Shown here: positions 38,133-48,193 of the stretch, piece after piece
How the letters are laid out: each line of letters opens with the position of its first letter
How positions within the stretch are numbered: position 1 is the stretch's first letter
DNA from: Caldifarciminota bacterium
Lineage (GTDB): Bacteria > Hydrothermota > Hydrothermia > LBFQ01
Assembly: GCA_027003075.1 (NCBI GenBank)
Contig: JALWYV010000005.1
Span: 1-64,000 of the forward strand
Reading direction: 5' to 3'
DNA: 64,000 bases
Translations under genes and position numbers: made by a program
The notes under the pieces: model-generated
The model's input: only the letters and a program-made list of their open reading frames with translations
Told to the model about the DNA's origin: nothing
Databases searched by the model: none

Positions 38133-38591
38133 TTACGTTCCGCTTCCGCCCTCCAACACCTTCACCTCCGGTATCTTACCATCAAAGTTTATCCACTTTC
38201 CCCCGCCGGTTATCTTCCACCGCCAGGAGACCTCGTATACCTTCTTGCTGGGTACGTGGACGGCCCGGGCGAAGTATATCACGAATACCGTATCCCCCTT
38301 CCGCTCCACCCTCCATCCGGAGGTATCCGGACGGGCCAGCTCGGGCATGTAGGCCACGTTTCCGCTGGCGGCCGCTTTTATTACCTTGCTCATAAACTGG
38401 GGATCCCTCGCTCTCTTACCCTCGTATTGGGCGACTATTACCGCAACCCCTTTTCCTCCGGCCACTATCTCCTTCTGGGCTTCGGTGAGGTTGGCCTGCA
38501 CCTTCTTTATGACAGCCTCATCCGAAAGGCTTCCGCCACCGCACCCGGCGATCAAACTACCTAAGAGCAACGCGGATATTACCTTACGCAT
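38133..38591 (-). CDS. Hypothetical lipoprotein
   Basis: MRKVISALLLGSLIAGCGGG lipobox. Confidence 0.6.
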   Translation of the reverse strand: MRKVISALLLGSLIAGCGGGSLSDEAVIKKVQANLTEAQKEIVAGGKGVAVIVAQYEGKRARDPQFMSKVIKAAASGNVAYMPELARPDTSGWRVERKGDTVFVIYFARAVHVPSKKVYEVSWRWKITGGGKWINFDGKIPEVKVLEGGSGT

Positions 38592-38615
38592 AGGATAGGA
38601 TTTTACTGTCGCAAG

Positions 38616-39563
38616 TCAGTACTTTTCATCAAAGCGGTCGGCACATGCTCCGTTTATTCTCAGACGGAACTTCTTTGATAGAGACAGGTTTATGGCCGAT
38701 TTCCCCCTGGTGCTGCTCCTGATAAACCGTAGATAATGGGGACGGAGGAAAGCCTTCCAGTTAACCTTTTTCACCTTCACCACAACGCTATCAACCGTGT
38801 CCTGTTTCACCTCTATGTACGGTGTGGCTATCTCTTTTATCTCGGCAAATAGACTTACCAGTGCTTCCCCCACGTCCTTCGGCCTCGGCTCCCACGCCCC
38901 TATCGCACCCTGTCTGACCATACTTATCCTATCAACGAACACTCCGACCTTCTTCTTACCTGAGGCTTTAAGTAGGTTCTGGATGTACTTTCCGGTGTTA
39001 ATACGGGAATCCGAAGGTATCCATACGACCTTTACCCCGACGTCCCTAAGGTCGGATAGGGCCTGTTCCATCTGGAGAGGGTTTTCAACCACCCTTACGT
39101 GGACCTCCGAGACCTCCGGATACTCCCCGTCAAAGGCGCCGGAGAGGGAGGACCATTCGTCCCTATGGAGCATGATGCCGAGGACCCTCGCGTCATCAAA
39201 CGTACAGGTCAAACGTTTGATCTGGATCGGGTAGGATATGGCTACGTACACGGACGCGAAGTTGGGAGGGGTCCTACGGAGCCTGTGGTAATTTTTAACG
39301 TAAAAGACCGGCCTGTCCTTCACGTTTTCCATGGCGAAGGATAGGGATTTGGGGCCGAGTACTACGACGAAGTCGTACCGTGATCCCGCCTTCTTCCAGA
39401 ACCTTTTCCAGAACTCCTCCGGTTTCGTTCCCCGTGGTACCTTCTCCCACTCCATAACGTGGACGTACCCCTGAAACTCCCTGCGAAGTACGTTTGTTAT
39501 ATCACGGGAGTAGAAGGCCATGGTATCCCTCAAAACGAGGATCTGGCTCAGGAGAAAAAGCAT
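38616..39563 (-). CDS. ABC-transporter substrate-binding-like periplasmic protein
   Basis: NPLQMEQALSDLRDVGVKVVWIPSDSRINTGKYIQNLLKASGKKKVGVFVDRISMVRQGAIGAWEPRPKDVGEALVSL; start assigned to MLFLLSQ at 39563. Confidence 0.6.
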   Translation of the reverse strand: MLFLLSQILVLRDTMAFYSRDITNVLRREFQGYVHVMEWEKVPRGTKPEEFWKRFWKKAGSRYDFVVVLGPKSLSFAMENVKDRPVFYVKNYHRLRRTPPNFASVYVAISYPIQIKRLTCTFDDARVLGIMLHRDEWSSLSGAFDGEYPEVSEVHVRVVENPLQMEQALSDLRDVGVKVVWIPSDSRINTGKYIQNLLKASGKKKVGVFVDRISMVRQGAIGAWEPRPKDVGEALVSLFAEIKEIATPYIEVKQDTVDSVVVKVKKVNWKAFLRPHYLRFIRSSTRGKSAINLSLSKKFRLRINGACADRFDEKY

Positions 39564-39617
39564 AAGATATAATGTTACGCCCGATTTGCCTGCAGGTGCG
39601 TCCTTAAAATCGCAGGC

Positions 39618-40328
39618 ATGAAACCGAAAGTGGTACTCGTAGGGTACGGAAGGATGGGAAAGGAGGTTCACAGCGTACTTCGGGAAAGGGGGTACCCTGT
39701 GGTTGGGATAGTGGAGAGGGGGGGCGGCCTGGAGGCCATAGACGGGGCGGACGTGGTCGTGGAGTTCGCCCTTCCGGAGGCCACTTTACCGGCCCTCAGG
39801 TACGCAGCAGAGAGGGGGAAGAGGTACGTCTTCGGGACGACCGGTCACACCCCGGAGCAGATGGAGGAGGTAAGGAAAATTTCGGAACGTACGGCCGTCC
39901 TCTATTCCCCTAATTTCTCCAGAGGAATAGCCGTTCTCAAACTCGTCCTGAGGAGGGTACTACCCCTCCTTGAGGACTGGGACAGGGAGGTGTTTGAGAT
40001 ACACCACAGGTGGAAGAAGGACGCTCCGAGCGGTACGGCCCTCGCCCTTGCGAGGATACTGGGGGAGGAGATAAACGTTAACAGGAGAGGACCGCGTAAG
40101 GAAGGGGAGGTGGGAGTGGCCAGCGTGAGAGGAGGGGACGTCTTCGGTGAACATACGGTCTTCTTTTTTGGAGAGGGGGAGAGGCTGGAGTTTACGCACA
40201 GGCTCACGTCAAGGAGGGCGCTGGCTCTGGGAGTCCCTCCTGCCATAGATTTCATCATGGGCAAGGATAGGGGACTTTACACGTTTGACGACGTCCTCGG
40301 GGCGTACCCGGGGGAGAGTCCGCAGTAA
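39618..40328 (+). CDS. dapB: 4-hydroxy-tetrahydrodipicolinate reductase
   Basis: VVLVGYGRMGKEV, FGTTGHTPEQMEEV, YSPNFSRGIAVLK, EIHHRWKKDAPSGTAL. Confidence 0.95.
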   Translation: MKPKVVLVGYGRMGKEVHSVLRERGYPVVGIVERGGGLEAIDGADVVVEFALPEATLPALRYAAERGKRYVFGTTGHTPEQMEEVRKISERTAVLYSPNFSRGIAVLKLVLRRVLPLLEDWDREVFEIHHRWKKDAPSGTALALARILGEEINVNRRGPRKEGEVGVASVRGGDVFGEHTVFFFGEGERLEFTHRLTSRRALALGVPPAIDFIMGKDRGLYTFDDVLGAYPGESPQ

Positions 40329-40338
40329 AATACCCTCT

Positions 40339-40683
40339 ATGTGGATTCTGACCGTAAGGTACGAGTTTGATGCTGCCCACAGGTTACCCGACATAGAGGG
40401 GCCCTGCAGGAACCTTCACGGCCACAGGTGGGTGGTTGAAGCCAACGTCAGGTTCAGGGAACTGGGCAAAGGGGGTGTTTCGGTTGACTTTAAGAAGATA
40501 AAGGCTGACCTCCATGCCCTCGGTCTGGATCATACCTACCTGAACGAGAAGATGGATGTACCCCCGAGTGCTGAAAACGTCGCTAAGTTCTTTTACGAGA
40601 GGCTCAGGGAGATGGGGTACGACGTCGTTTCCGTCAGGGTGTGGGAGACCCCCAACTACGCCGCCACGTATACCGAGGAGTGA
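40339..40683 (+). CDS. queD: 6-carboxytetrahydropterin synthase QueD
   Basis: YEFDAAHRLPDIEGPCRNLHGHRWVVEANV, DFKKIK, LDHTYLNE; TAAAAT 7 nt before ATG 40339. Confidence 0.92.
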   Translation: MWILTVRYEFDAAHRLPDIEGPCRNLHGHRWVVEANVRFRELGKGGVSVDFKKIKADLHALGLDHTYLNEKMDVPPSAENVAKFFYERLREMGYDVVSVRVWETPNYAATYTEE

Positions 40684-41300
40684 TGGACAGGATAGGCAGG
40701 GCCTACGAACGGTACCTTCAGGCTCCGAGGGGGGAGAAGGGGAAGGTCCTATCAGAGCTGGCGAGGAAACTCAGGGTAAGCGAGTCCAAGCTGCGGAGAA
40801 TATTTCGGGAGAGGTACGGTAAGAGGAGGAGGGTAAGGAAGTCCCCCACGAGTTACAGCAGGGACGATATACTGTACGCCATCCATTACTCACGGAAGAA
40901 TCAGGTATCTCTCCTGTACGCCTGCAGTTATCTGGTAAATACCCGTAAGGTTGTGAGGAAATCCTACGAGGAGGTGAAGGACCCGGTGAGGGCTTTTTAC
41001 CTCTCCGTGGTCCGGTTCATCCGCTCTTCCGACTCCCACGTACCGAAGGGCAGGAAGGTGAGCAAAACGGACCTGAAGAGGGCGCTACTCTCCACGGATA
41101 TGGACGAGAGGGAGAAGTTCCTGATAGCGATGGCCATAGATGGCATACTGACCAACTCCTCCCCCCTTAAGGACGAGGATAGGGAGGTACTCGTATCCCT
41201 CCTGCGCAGGGGGTACCTCTCACTAAGGCGGGGGAAGTACTTTATAACTCCGAAGTTGAAGTACGGGATCTTAGGGGATGGGGTACTTGAGGGGTCCTGA
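40683..41300 (+). CDS. Hypothetical basic protein with N-terminal HTH-like segment
   Basis: LSELARKLRVSESKLRRIFRERYGKRRRVRKS; TGATG overlap with queD. Confidence 0.5.
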   Translation: MDRIGRAYERYLQAPRGEKGKVLSELARKLRVSESKLRRIFRERYGKRRRVRKSPTSYSRDDILYAIHYSRKNQVSLLYACSYLVNTRKVVRKSYEEVKDPVRAFYLSVVRFIRSSDSHVPKGRKVSKTDLKRALLSTDMDEREKFLIAMAIDGILTNSSPLKDEDREVLVSLLRRGYLSLRRGKYFITPKLKYGILGDGVLEGS

Positions 41301-42195
41301 CCTTATAAACCCTTACGCGTGGGCGGTTACCTACCTGAGGTTCAGGAGTAAGCCGGTATACCCGGTTCTACCCTCTGTGGGTATAGGGAACCTCAGGACC
41401 GGAGGGACGGGTAAAACCCCGCTGGTTATGGAGATGGTGAAGAGGCTACCCTCTCCAGCCGTCGTCACCCTCGGATACAGGCGGAAGTACAGGGGTTGTT
41501 TCACGTCCGAGGAGCATCCCTCTCCCGACCACCTCGGGGACGAAGGGTACATGATACACCGGAAAACGGGTGTCCCGGTCGTAGCCTGTAAGGACAGACT
41601 GAAGGGGGCGGAGATTGCAAAGGCCCTCGGCGCCAGAGTGGTGGTGTACGACGACGTCTTCCAGTACTTCGGTGTTAGGCCCCACGTGAGCGTTCTGCTG
41701 CTCAGGCCCTCCGATGTCAACGCCTACGTTCTCCCCTTCGGCCCTTTAAGGGAGCCTTTCCCGGCATATCGGTTTGCGGATCTGCTCGTGTTCAACTTCA
41801 AACTGGATCCTCCATCACCTCTCCCCGATCTGGGTAAACCCACGTTCTCCATGAGGTACAGGGTGGAGGGAATGGTTAAGAACGGCGAGGTCCTTCCACT
41901 GAAAGGAAGAAAGGTCTTCGTATTCTGTGCCATAGCCGACCCCATGAGCTTTATAAAGGCCGTAAAGGAGGCAGGTGGGGAGATAGTGGGGAAGAAGATT
42001 TACCCGGATCACTGGTGGATATCCGAAAGGGACATCGTGGAGATAAGAAGGAAAGCCCGTGAAATGGAAGCCGTTCCCCTGTGTACGGAAAAGGACTTTT
42101 ATCGTATGGGTTTACCCGATATTCCCTATCTGAAGGTTTCCGTAAAGGTGGACGAAGGCCTGTTCAGGGAAATAGAAAGGAGACTCGGTGTTTAA
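41278..42195 (+). CDS. lpxK: Tetraacyldisaccharide 4'-kinase
   Basis: VGIGNLRTGGTGKTPLVMEMVKRL, LGDEGYMIHRKTGVPVVACKDR, DDVFQYF; LPFGPLREP. Confidence 0.93.
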   Translation: MGYLRGPDLINPYAWAVTYLRFRSKPVYPVLPSVGIGNLRTGGTGKTPLVMEMVKRLPSPAVVTLGYRRKYRGCFTSEEHPSPDHLGDEGYMIHRKTGVPVVACKDRLKGAEIAKALGARVVVYDDVFQYFGVRPHVSVLLLRPSDVNAYVLPFGPLREPFPAYRFADLLVFNFKLDPPSPLPDLGKPTFSMRYRVEGMVKNGEVLPLKGRKVFVFCAIADPMSFIKAVKEAGGEIVGKKIYPDHWWISERDIVEIRRKAREMEAVPLCTEKDFYRMGLPDIPYLKVSVKVDEGLFREIERRLGV

Positions 42196-44282
42196 TCCTT
42201 CTTCCTGCGAAAGAGAGCTGACACCTTTTCTCTGACGGTGGATAACCAGCCCGTCCGTTTCCTGCCGTACCGACCGTAGTACTTACTGTAATAGGTGGAT
42301 GCCCTGCCTATCTGGTTGAATATTACGAGGTCGGGTGTCAGGTCTATCTTCTTCAGGTTGGAGCGATGTGTATAGTTATAACGTACGACCAGAACGTACC
42401 TGACGGCGAACTGGTGCAACAGTTTTATCTCTGGTGAGACGGTAACCGGAGGGAGATCAAGCACAACCCTGAAACGCTGAATGAGATCCCCGATGTTGTT
42501 GAGCATCCTCCTGAAGACCAGCAGGTGGTCTTCCTCCGTTTTACCTACAGGGAGGATGTACAGGTAGTCGTGCACTTTGTGGGGATCGTATTTCCCGTTG
42601 GCATAACCCTCCACATCGGAAAGACCAAAGAGTTCACTCAACCCTTTGGCCCGGATATCCCCGTCTATCAAGAGCACCGGGATACCCGACAGGGCAGCGG
42701 TGGCGGCGAGGTTCGCGCTTATGAAGGTCTTCCCTTCTCCCGTCTGCGTACTGGTTATGGCCACGATCTCTTTGAGCTCGTCAAACATACCTAACCTGAA
42801 AAGTAGCTTTCTGAACTCGTTGAGAGCCGGGGAGGAGGAGTCCACCTCCTTGATACGAACCATCTGGTAGGGCAGGAGATCAAAACGGGAGAAGGTGGGC
42901 ATGGATATAACCCTGTCCTTCGGGAAAGGCAGCATATCCTCGTCAAGGAGGACGTCGGTTGTCAGATCCCTGAAAAAGGCCAGAGCAATGCCGATCACCA
43001 GTCCTATGAGGAAGCCGAGGAGGGCGGCAAACCTGCTCCTGCTGTATATTCCCACTTTTCTGACCGTCGGCTCCCCCAGAATGGATATGTCCGGGACGAG
43101 ACTCCCGAGCTGCACGTCGGTGTCGTTCAACTTCTGGCCCAGAACTATATAGAAGTCCTCCGCATTCTCAAGGTTCCTCTGGATGGTGAGCAGAACGGAC
43201 TGCTCCTTAAGTACGACCGGCAGGACCCTCTTGTAATAGGCCATCTGCTCTTTAACGTACTCCAGACTCCTGTCAACGGATTTAAGTATCAGGTTGTTAA
43301 GGGCGTGGAGTTTGCCTTCAAGTATACGGAACTGGGGATGGTGCCTGCCCTTCGTGGTCTCCACACCTCTCATCTCCAGAAGTAGAGATAGCCTCTGCCT
43401 CTGCAGGTCGTTTATTACGGCATCTCCCACATCCACGAAGACCGTATCTTCAGGGGATTTCCTGAGCAGATCCTTCAACTCCTTAAGGGCCATCTCTCTC
43501 TCTTTGAGATTTCCCATCGCGAGAAGCACCTTTTCCTCCGTGAGTTCCGGATACTTCATCTGTTTCTTAAACCTCTCAATCTCACTGGCGAAGTGTGTGA
43601 TCTCCTGTTTGTAGAATTCCATAAGTCTGGCGATGGTGTTCCTCTGTCTCAGGAGTTTCCGTTTTTTCTCCTCAAGGTGCTTCTTTATTATCCAGCGAGC
43701 GGTTACTTCTGCGGCCTTTAAAGCCCACCTCTTATCAGGAGACTGCTGTTCAAGTACGAAAAATACCGTAGGGGAAAGGGCGTTTCCACCTTCCCGATCC
43801 TCAAGCAATCGGATGTTCCCTCTGGAAAGCCGTTTCCATAACCCCAGAGTGTCGTAAACGATCACCGTGAACTTACTGGAGCAGGGGCACTTGACCACGC
43901 CGGGATTTTTCTCTGTGTACACTCCGGGTTTAAGGGCGGTTATCCCGGCTATACGGCCGCGAACGACCTCGTACATGAGAGAGGTGTCTTTCAGCCCTGT
44001 ATAAAACTCCGCAAACTTTATCTTCAGCTTCAGCACGTCAATGTCCACGGATTTTCTCTCCTGAGAGGTGGGAACCTGAGCCGTAAGCACGCTGACCTCT
44101 TTCTCTTTTGCCGTCTGCATCATGTAAATCTGGCCTTTAAAGATGGGTCCTTTCCTCAGGAGAAGGTTGGCTCCCACGGTCAGGAGAGTAGAGAGGAGGG
44201 TAACCAGGAGGATTAGTTTCCATTCCCTTAAAAATACCGCTTTTATCCGCCTGTAGGTGTACTGAAATCCAGTCTCGCTCAT
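42192..44282 (-). CDS. Polysaccharide co-polymerase/BY-kinase-like (Wzc family)
   Basis: Two TM helices flanking coiled coil; ITSTQTGEGKTFISANLAATAALSGIPVLLIDGDIRAKGL; C-terminal STYYSKYYGRYGRK. Confidence 0.85.
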   Translation of the reverse strand: MSETGFQYTYRRIKAVFLREWKLILLVTLLSTLLTVGANLLLRKGPIFKGQIYMMQTAKEKEVSVLTAQVPTSQERKSVDIDVLKLKIKFAEFYTGLKDTSLMYEVVRGRIAGITALKPGVYTEKNPGVVKCPCSSKFTVIVYDTLGLWKRLSRGNIRLLEDREGGNALSPTVFFVLEQQSPDKRWALKAAEVTARWIIKKHLEEKKRKLLRQRNTIARLMEFYKQEITHFASEIERFKKQMKYPELTEEKVLLAMGNLKEREMALKELKDLLRKSPEDTVFVDVGDAVINDLQRQRLSLLLEMRGVETTKGRHHPQFRILEGKLHALNNLILKSVDRSLEYVKEQMAYYKRVLPVVLKEQSVLLTIQRNLENAEDFYIVLGQKLNDTDVQLGSLVPDISILGEPTVRKVGIYSRSRFAALLGFLIGLVIGIALAFFRDLTTDVLLDEDMLPFPKDRVISMPTFSRFDLLPYQMVRIKEVDSSSPALNEFRKLLFRLGMFDELKEIVAITSTQTGEGKTFISANLAATAALSGIPVLLIDGDIRAKGLSELFGLSDVEGYANGKYDPHKVHDYLYILPVGKTEEDHLLVFRRMLNNIGDLIQRFRVVLDLPPVTVSPEIKLLHQFAVRYVLVVRYNYTHRSNLKKIDLTPDLVIFNQIGRASTYYSKYYGRYGRKRTGWLSTVREKVSALFRRKKD

Positions 44283-45304
44283 TCCAGATCCAGCCTCTGC
44301 TTTGCCCTCTTGTAGAACCTCTTAAGGTTGCGGATGATGCGTTTGAGTTTCTTTCTATCGGAAGACGGAGCCTCCTCGTAGTACTTCAGGGCAACTTCAA
44401 AGTACTTTATCGCCTCGTCAAACTTACCCAGAAAGTACTTGGTATAACCGAGGTAGTACGCGATGTATACCACGTTGTAGGGTACGTTCGGCTGATCCCT
44501 GAGTATCAGGTATAGTAGCCCTTCGTAAACGTCCTCCGCATCGTCAAACCGGCCTTCTCTTAAAAGCAATCCACCGTACACCCATCGGAAATACCGGCTC
44601 TCCGGGTACCTCTCAACGTAAGATCTCAGTATGGGTATGGCTTCTCTCGCCCGGCCTTCCCTCATGAGGACCCAGGCCAGCGTCAGGGCGGAGATAACGG
44701 AGGTGTAGTGTCCCTTTCTCCATGCAAGTTTGAGGTACTCTATGCCTTTCTTTTTTCTCTCCTCCCGGTTTTTCACAAGAAAGAAGGTGGGGATTATGCC
44801 TATGCGGTTGGGTGCCTTGGATAGGGCGTAGTTGTATATGCCCAGAGGGAAATAGGCGTCGTACAGTGTGGAGTCCTCCTCTATCGTGGCCTTCAGGGGT
44901 TTAACCCCCTCAAGGGCGTACTTCAGAGCTACCACGTAGTTCCCGGATCTGCCAGCGCGCATGGCCTTGTAGCCGTAGGACCCGGCTATAAAGAAGAGCA
45001 TCCACGCCTTTTCCTTACCCTTTACTCCATCGGACAGGCGGGCCTTAGCCTTCTCCTCCGCAATTTTCATGTTCTTGAAGAATTCGTTCTCGTATCTGTT
45101 AGTGTGGTAGTCCTCCATGTAGTAATCGTAAATGGCGGCCTTAAAGAAGTAACCCACCGGTTCGTGGGGATAACGCTTTATGGCCTCGTTTATTACGGAG
45201 AGAGCGGCCCCGTACCTCTCGCGATACGTGTACTCCAGAGCAGTTAACACGAGGCTGTCCAGCTCAGGACTGAACGGTACTGCTGCTGGGATTAAGAGTA
45301 TCAA
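44279..45304 (-). CDS. TPR-repeat protein
   Basis: YPHEPVGYFFKAAIYDY..., YLGYTKYFLGKFDEAIKYFEVALKYYEEAP; TTG start. Confidence 0.75.
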   Translation of the reverse strand: MILLIPAAVPFSPELDSLVLTALEYTYRERYGAALSVINEAIKRYPHEPVGYFFKAAIYDYYMEDYHTNRYENEFFKNMKIAEEKAKARLSDGVKGKEKAWMLFFIAGSYGYKAMRAGRSGNYVVALKYALEGVKPLKATIEEDSTLYDAYFPLGIYNYALSKAPNRIGIIPTFFLVKNREERKKKGIEYLKLAWRKGHYTSVISALTLAWVLMREGRAREAIPILRSYVERYPESRYFRWVYGGLLLREGRFDDAEDVYEGLLYLILRDQPNVPYNVVYIAYYLGYTKYFLGKFDEAIKYFEVALKYYEEAPSSDRKKLKRIIRNLKRFYKRAKQRLDLE

Positions 45305-47726
45305 CGGGTGTTATTTTACCGGTGATGGACTCGTTCAGAGGTAGGTCGTAGAAGAACCCCCTGAAGAGTATCAGGTTTCCCGGTACGTCCTTGGTTACGG
45401 CTACGGCGACCTCGTACTCTCTATGGCCGATCTTCAGGAGGGCCTTATCCCCGTCCTTAAGTCCCTGTTTCTCTGCGTACTCGGAGCCCACGAACACAGT
45501 CTTTTCCTTCACGAAGGGTTTGTGTATCCTGTTTCTGAAGGCGTAGTAGGAGCCACGGTAGATGTCGTGCGTGTGCAGGAGTAGCAGCCCATCACGTTTC
45601 TCGCCTTTCACAGGGGTATACCCCTCAACGGCGAAATCGTACGATGCGAGCGGGTACCTGTAAACCCTCTTGAGTTTGGCTATGGTGGGAACGTAATCGG
45701 GGTACGGCCTCTCCTCGTACGGCATGTCGTAAGGGTGGAAGTCAAGGTTCTGATAGACGAGAACGTTCTTAACCATCTCGTCAAACACATCGCGGGCGTT
45801 CCTCCACGGGGCGGTTCCACCGAGGCGGTTTATGAGGCTCTTGAATATCCACCAGGCAGGACGGCTACCCTCGTAGGGCCACAGGGCGTCTTTGCCGTAC
45901 TGCACCCTCCCCTCAAGGTTGGTACGGGTACCTTCCTCCTCGTAAGGTACGGTTATGGGCAGAACGGCCGAGGCGTACTCCGTGGAGGGGTCCCAGAAGG
46001 AGGTCATAACCACAACGAAGGGGGTGTTCTCAAGGGCCTTAACCACCAGATTCCTGTCGTAGTACTCGTAGAGAGGCTCAACCTCCCAGAGGAAAAGAAC
46101 GTCTATCTCACCGTTGGCTGCTTTCTGAAGGATCTCTCCAGTGGTGGAGCCGTCGGGGAAGGGTGTGAATTCAACGTCCACGAATCCCTGCCCGTTGGGG
46201 GCCGTCCTCAGGAGGAGGAACTTCACCCGGTCGTCCACTGCCGATACGTGGGCGAGATTGGACTGAGCTTCGGCGTCCATATCGTCCGGGAAGATGAGTA
46301 GGGGGGACTTAGCATCTTTAAACGCCTTCACCACGTCTGCAAGCTCCGGATCTGGCTCGTCAACGGTGAACTGGTAGGTAAGATAAGTTTCGCTTCCCGC
46401 AGGCACCTTCACCCACTCGGCCCATCCATCCCGTACGTACCTCTCCCTGTAGGGGTTCAGGACGAATATCCTGGCTCCCCTGCGGGCGGCTCTGACGAGG
46501 CGGATACCTATACCCGGAACGGTCTCTCTCACGTCCCCGAAGATGAATATGGCGTCAGCCTTATCTATATCGGCCACCTTCGCGGTTGAGGCGGAGTAAC
46601 CCACCGCTCTCCTTATCGGATCCTCCTTAAAGGCGGCGTGGGGAGGACGGAAGTCCACGTCCTGCGTCATGAGGATCTCCTTGAACAGCCTTCGGCCGGC
46701 GTAGGCGGCTTCGTTCGTCCCCCTTCCACCGGATATAACGGCGATCCTCTTACCCTTCACGTTCTCGGCTACCCAGTCAAGGGCTATCTCCCAGTTGACC
46801 TTTACCCACTTGCCGTCTCTGGACTTCAGGTGGGGATAGTCCACCCTGTCCTTGTGGTTGTAAACGTACTCGTGGGAGAACCTGTCCCTGTCCGTGATCC
46901 AGAACTCGTTTACGTCGGGGTTCTCGCGGCCGTTTATCCGCACCACCTTGTGGACGTCCTCCCTCTTACCACCCTTCACCATCTTACCCTTCGTGTAGGG
47001 TTTGCGGCTTATCACCTCCACCGTAACGTTGGCACCGAGGGAGTCCTCGGGACTTATGGCCGGAACTTTCTCAATGTTCCACGGCCTCGTGTAGTACTTG
47101 TAATCCCCACCGTTTATAGCTCCGACGGGGCAGATCTCAATGAGGTTGCCGGAGAACTCGTTGTTGACGAAGCGATCCTTCTCAGGCCCGAAGACGGTGT
47201 ACCATCCCCTGTCAAAGACTGACCAGTCCTTACCTCCTCCTATCGTCCAGTAGAAGGTGGAACACTTGAAGCACTGGATACACCTGTGAGGTTCAAGGTC
47301 AAAGTAGGGACCGGCGTCGTGCTTGGGGAAAAGCCTCTTGGGGAAGGTGTACTTGCTGGTCGTGGGGCCGAAGAGGTAGGTTATTTCCTGAAGGTCACAC
47401 TCTCCACCCTTATCGCATATGGGACAGTCAAGGGGGTGGTTCGTCAGGAGCAGGGCCACAACGGACCTCTGGGTCTCCTTAACCGGTTCGGTTGTCGTCC
47501 ATACCTTCATCCCGTTCTCAGCCCGTGTGGCGCACGCGGGCTTTAACCCCCTGCGTCCTCTCCGATCTTCAACCTCAACGAGACAGACCCTACACCCGGC
47601 CCATACAGGGAGTTTGGGATGATAACAAAAAACGGGGATCTTCTCTCCGTTCCTCCACGCTATATCAAGTAAGGTTTCGCCCTCTTTGAACTCAACTTCC
47701 TTACCGTTAAGCAGGATTTTTGCCAT
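45264..47726 (-). CDS. nuoG: NADH-quinone oxidoreductase subunit G (molybdopterin-oxidoreductase type)
   Basis: N-term 2Fe-2S GCRVCLVEVEDRRG; TNHPLDCPICDKGGECDLQ; HRCIQCFKCSTF; C-term molybdopterin-binding region. Confidence 0.9.
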   Translation of the reverse strand: MAKILLNGKEVEFKEGETLLDIAWRNGEKIPVFCYHPKLPVWAGCRVCLVEVEDRRGRRGLKPACATRAENGMKVWTTTEPVKETQRSVVALLLTNHPLDCPICDKGGECDLQEITYLFGPTTSKYTFPKRLFPKHDAGPYFDLEPHRCIQCFKCSTFYWTIGGGKDWSVFDRGWYTVFGPEKDRFVNNEFSGNLIEICPVGAINGGDYKYYTRPWNIEKVPAISPEDSLGANVTVEVISRKPYTKGKMVKGGKREDVHKVVRINGRENPDVNEFWITDRDRFSHEYVYNHKDRVDYPHLKSRDGKWVKVNWEIALDWVAENVKGKRIAVISGGRGTNEAAYAGRRLFKEILMTQDVDFRPPHAAFKEDPIRRAVGYSASTAKVADIDKADAIFIFGDVRETVPGIGIRLVRAARRGARIFVLNPYRERYVRDGWAEWVKVPAGSETYLTYQFTVDEPDPELADVVKAFKDAKSPLLIFPDDMDAEAQSNLAHVSAVDDRVKFLLLRTAPNGQGFVDVEFTPFPDGSTTGEILQKAANGEIDVLFLWEVEPLYEYYDRNLVVKALENTPFVVVMTSFWDPSTEYASAVLPITVPYEEEGTRTNLEGRVQYGKDALWPYEGSRPAWWIFKSLINRLGGTAPWRNARDVFDEMVKNVLVYQNLDFHPYDMPYEERPYPDYVPTIAKLKRVYRYPLASYDFAVEGYTPVKGEKRDGLLLLHTHDIYRGSYYAFRNRIHKPFVKEKTVFVGSEYAEKQGLKDGDKALLKIGHREYEVAVAVTKDVPGNLILFRGFFYDLPLNESITGKITPVDTLNPSSSTVQS

Positions 47727-47939
47727 GGAGGGTATTATACTGGGGAAGGGAAGTAAAGAACCCCCAGTCTGGAGGAACGATGCTATTATCCGTGCAGGGG
47801 AGTTTGCAGGTGGATCGGTGTCTGTACACGGGGTGATGATAAGTTTCCGGGGAATATAGGGTAAAGGTCTTTGCTGCTATGCTGAACGTTGGGGTAATTG
47901 TGGGACACTATGTGGCTGTGAGTGCATAAGTCTACATTA

Positions 47940-48193
47940 CAGACTGATTTGTATCACAAAGCGACTTCGTAAACCTCCGGAAAATTCTAACTTACGTGGG
48001 GTGCTTGAACGACCGTTCAAACGTATTAAAAGGCCGTTTCCTCAATAGTGATGGGCATCCACACCCACTTCGCAAACCCCCCGGGATTTCTGCAGGATTG
48101 GAGGTTTGCGAACCTCCACCTTCATTTTCCCGCCCTTATAATACCCGGTAGTTCCGCATGAGAATTGAGAATTTGGCGAGGGATGAGAGATGG
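47940..48193 (+). promoter_or_regulatory. CRISPR leader with palindromes and TATAAT (48137-48142)
   Basis: Non-coding, adjacent to the first perfect repeat; TTGAACG-AC-CGTTCAA (48005-48020), GGAGGTT-TGCG-AACCTCC (48100-48117), TATAAT. Confidence 0.65.

Noticed and set aside
47727-48193. A small protein or cas remnant between nuoG and the CRISPR array
   Set aside because: No ORF above the supplied cut-off in either orientation and no Cas-like motif; the region behaves as leader DNA.
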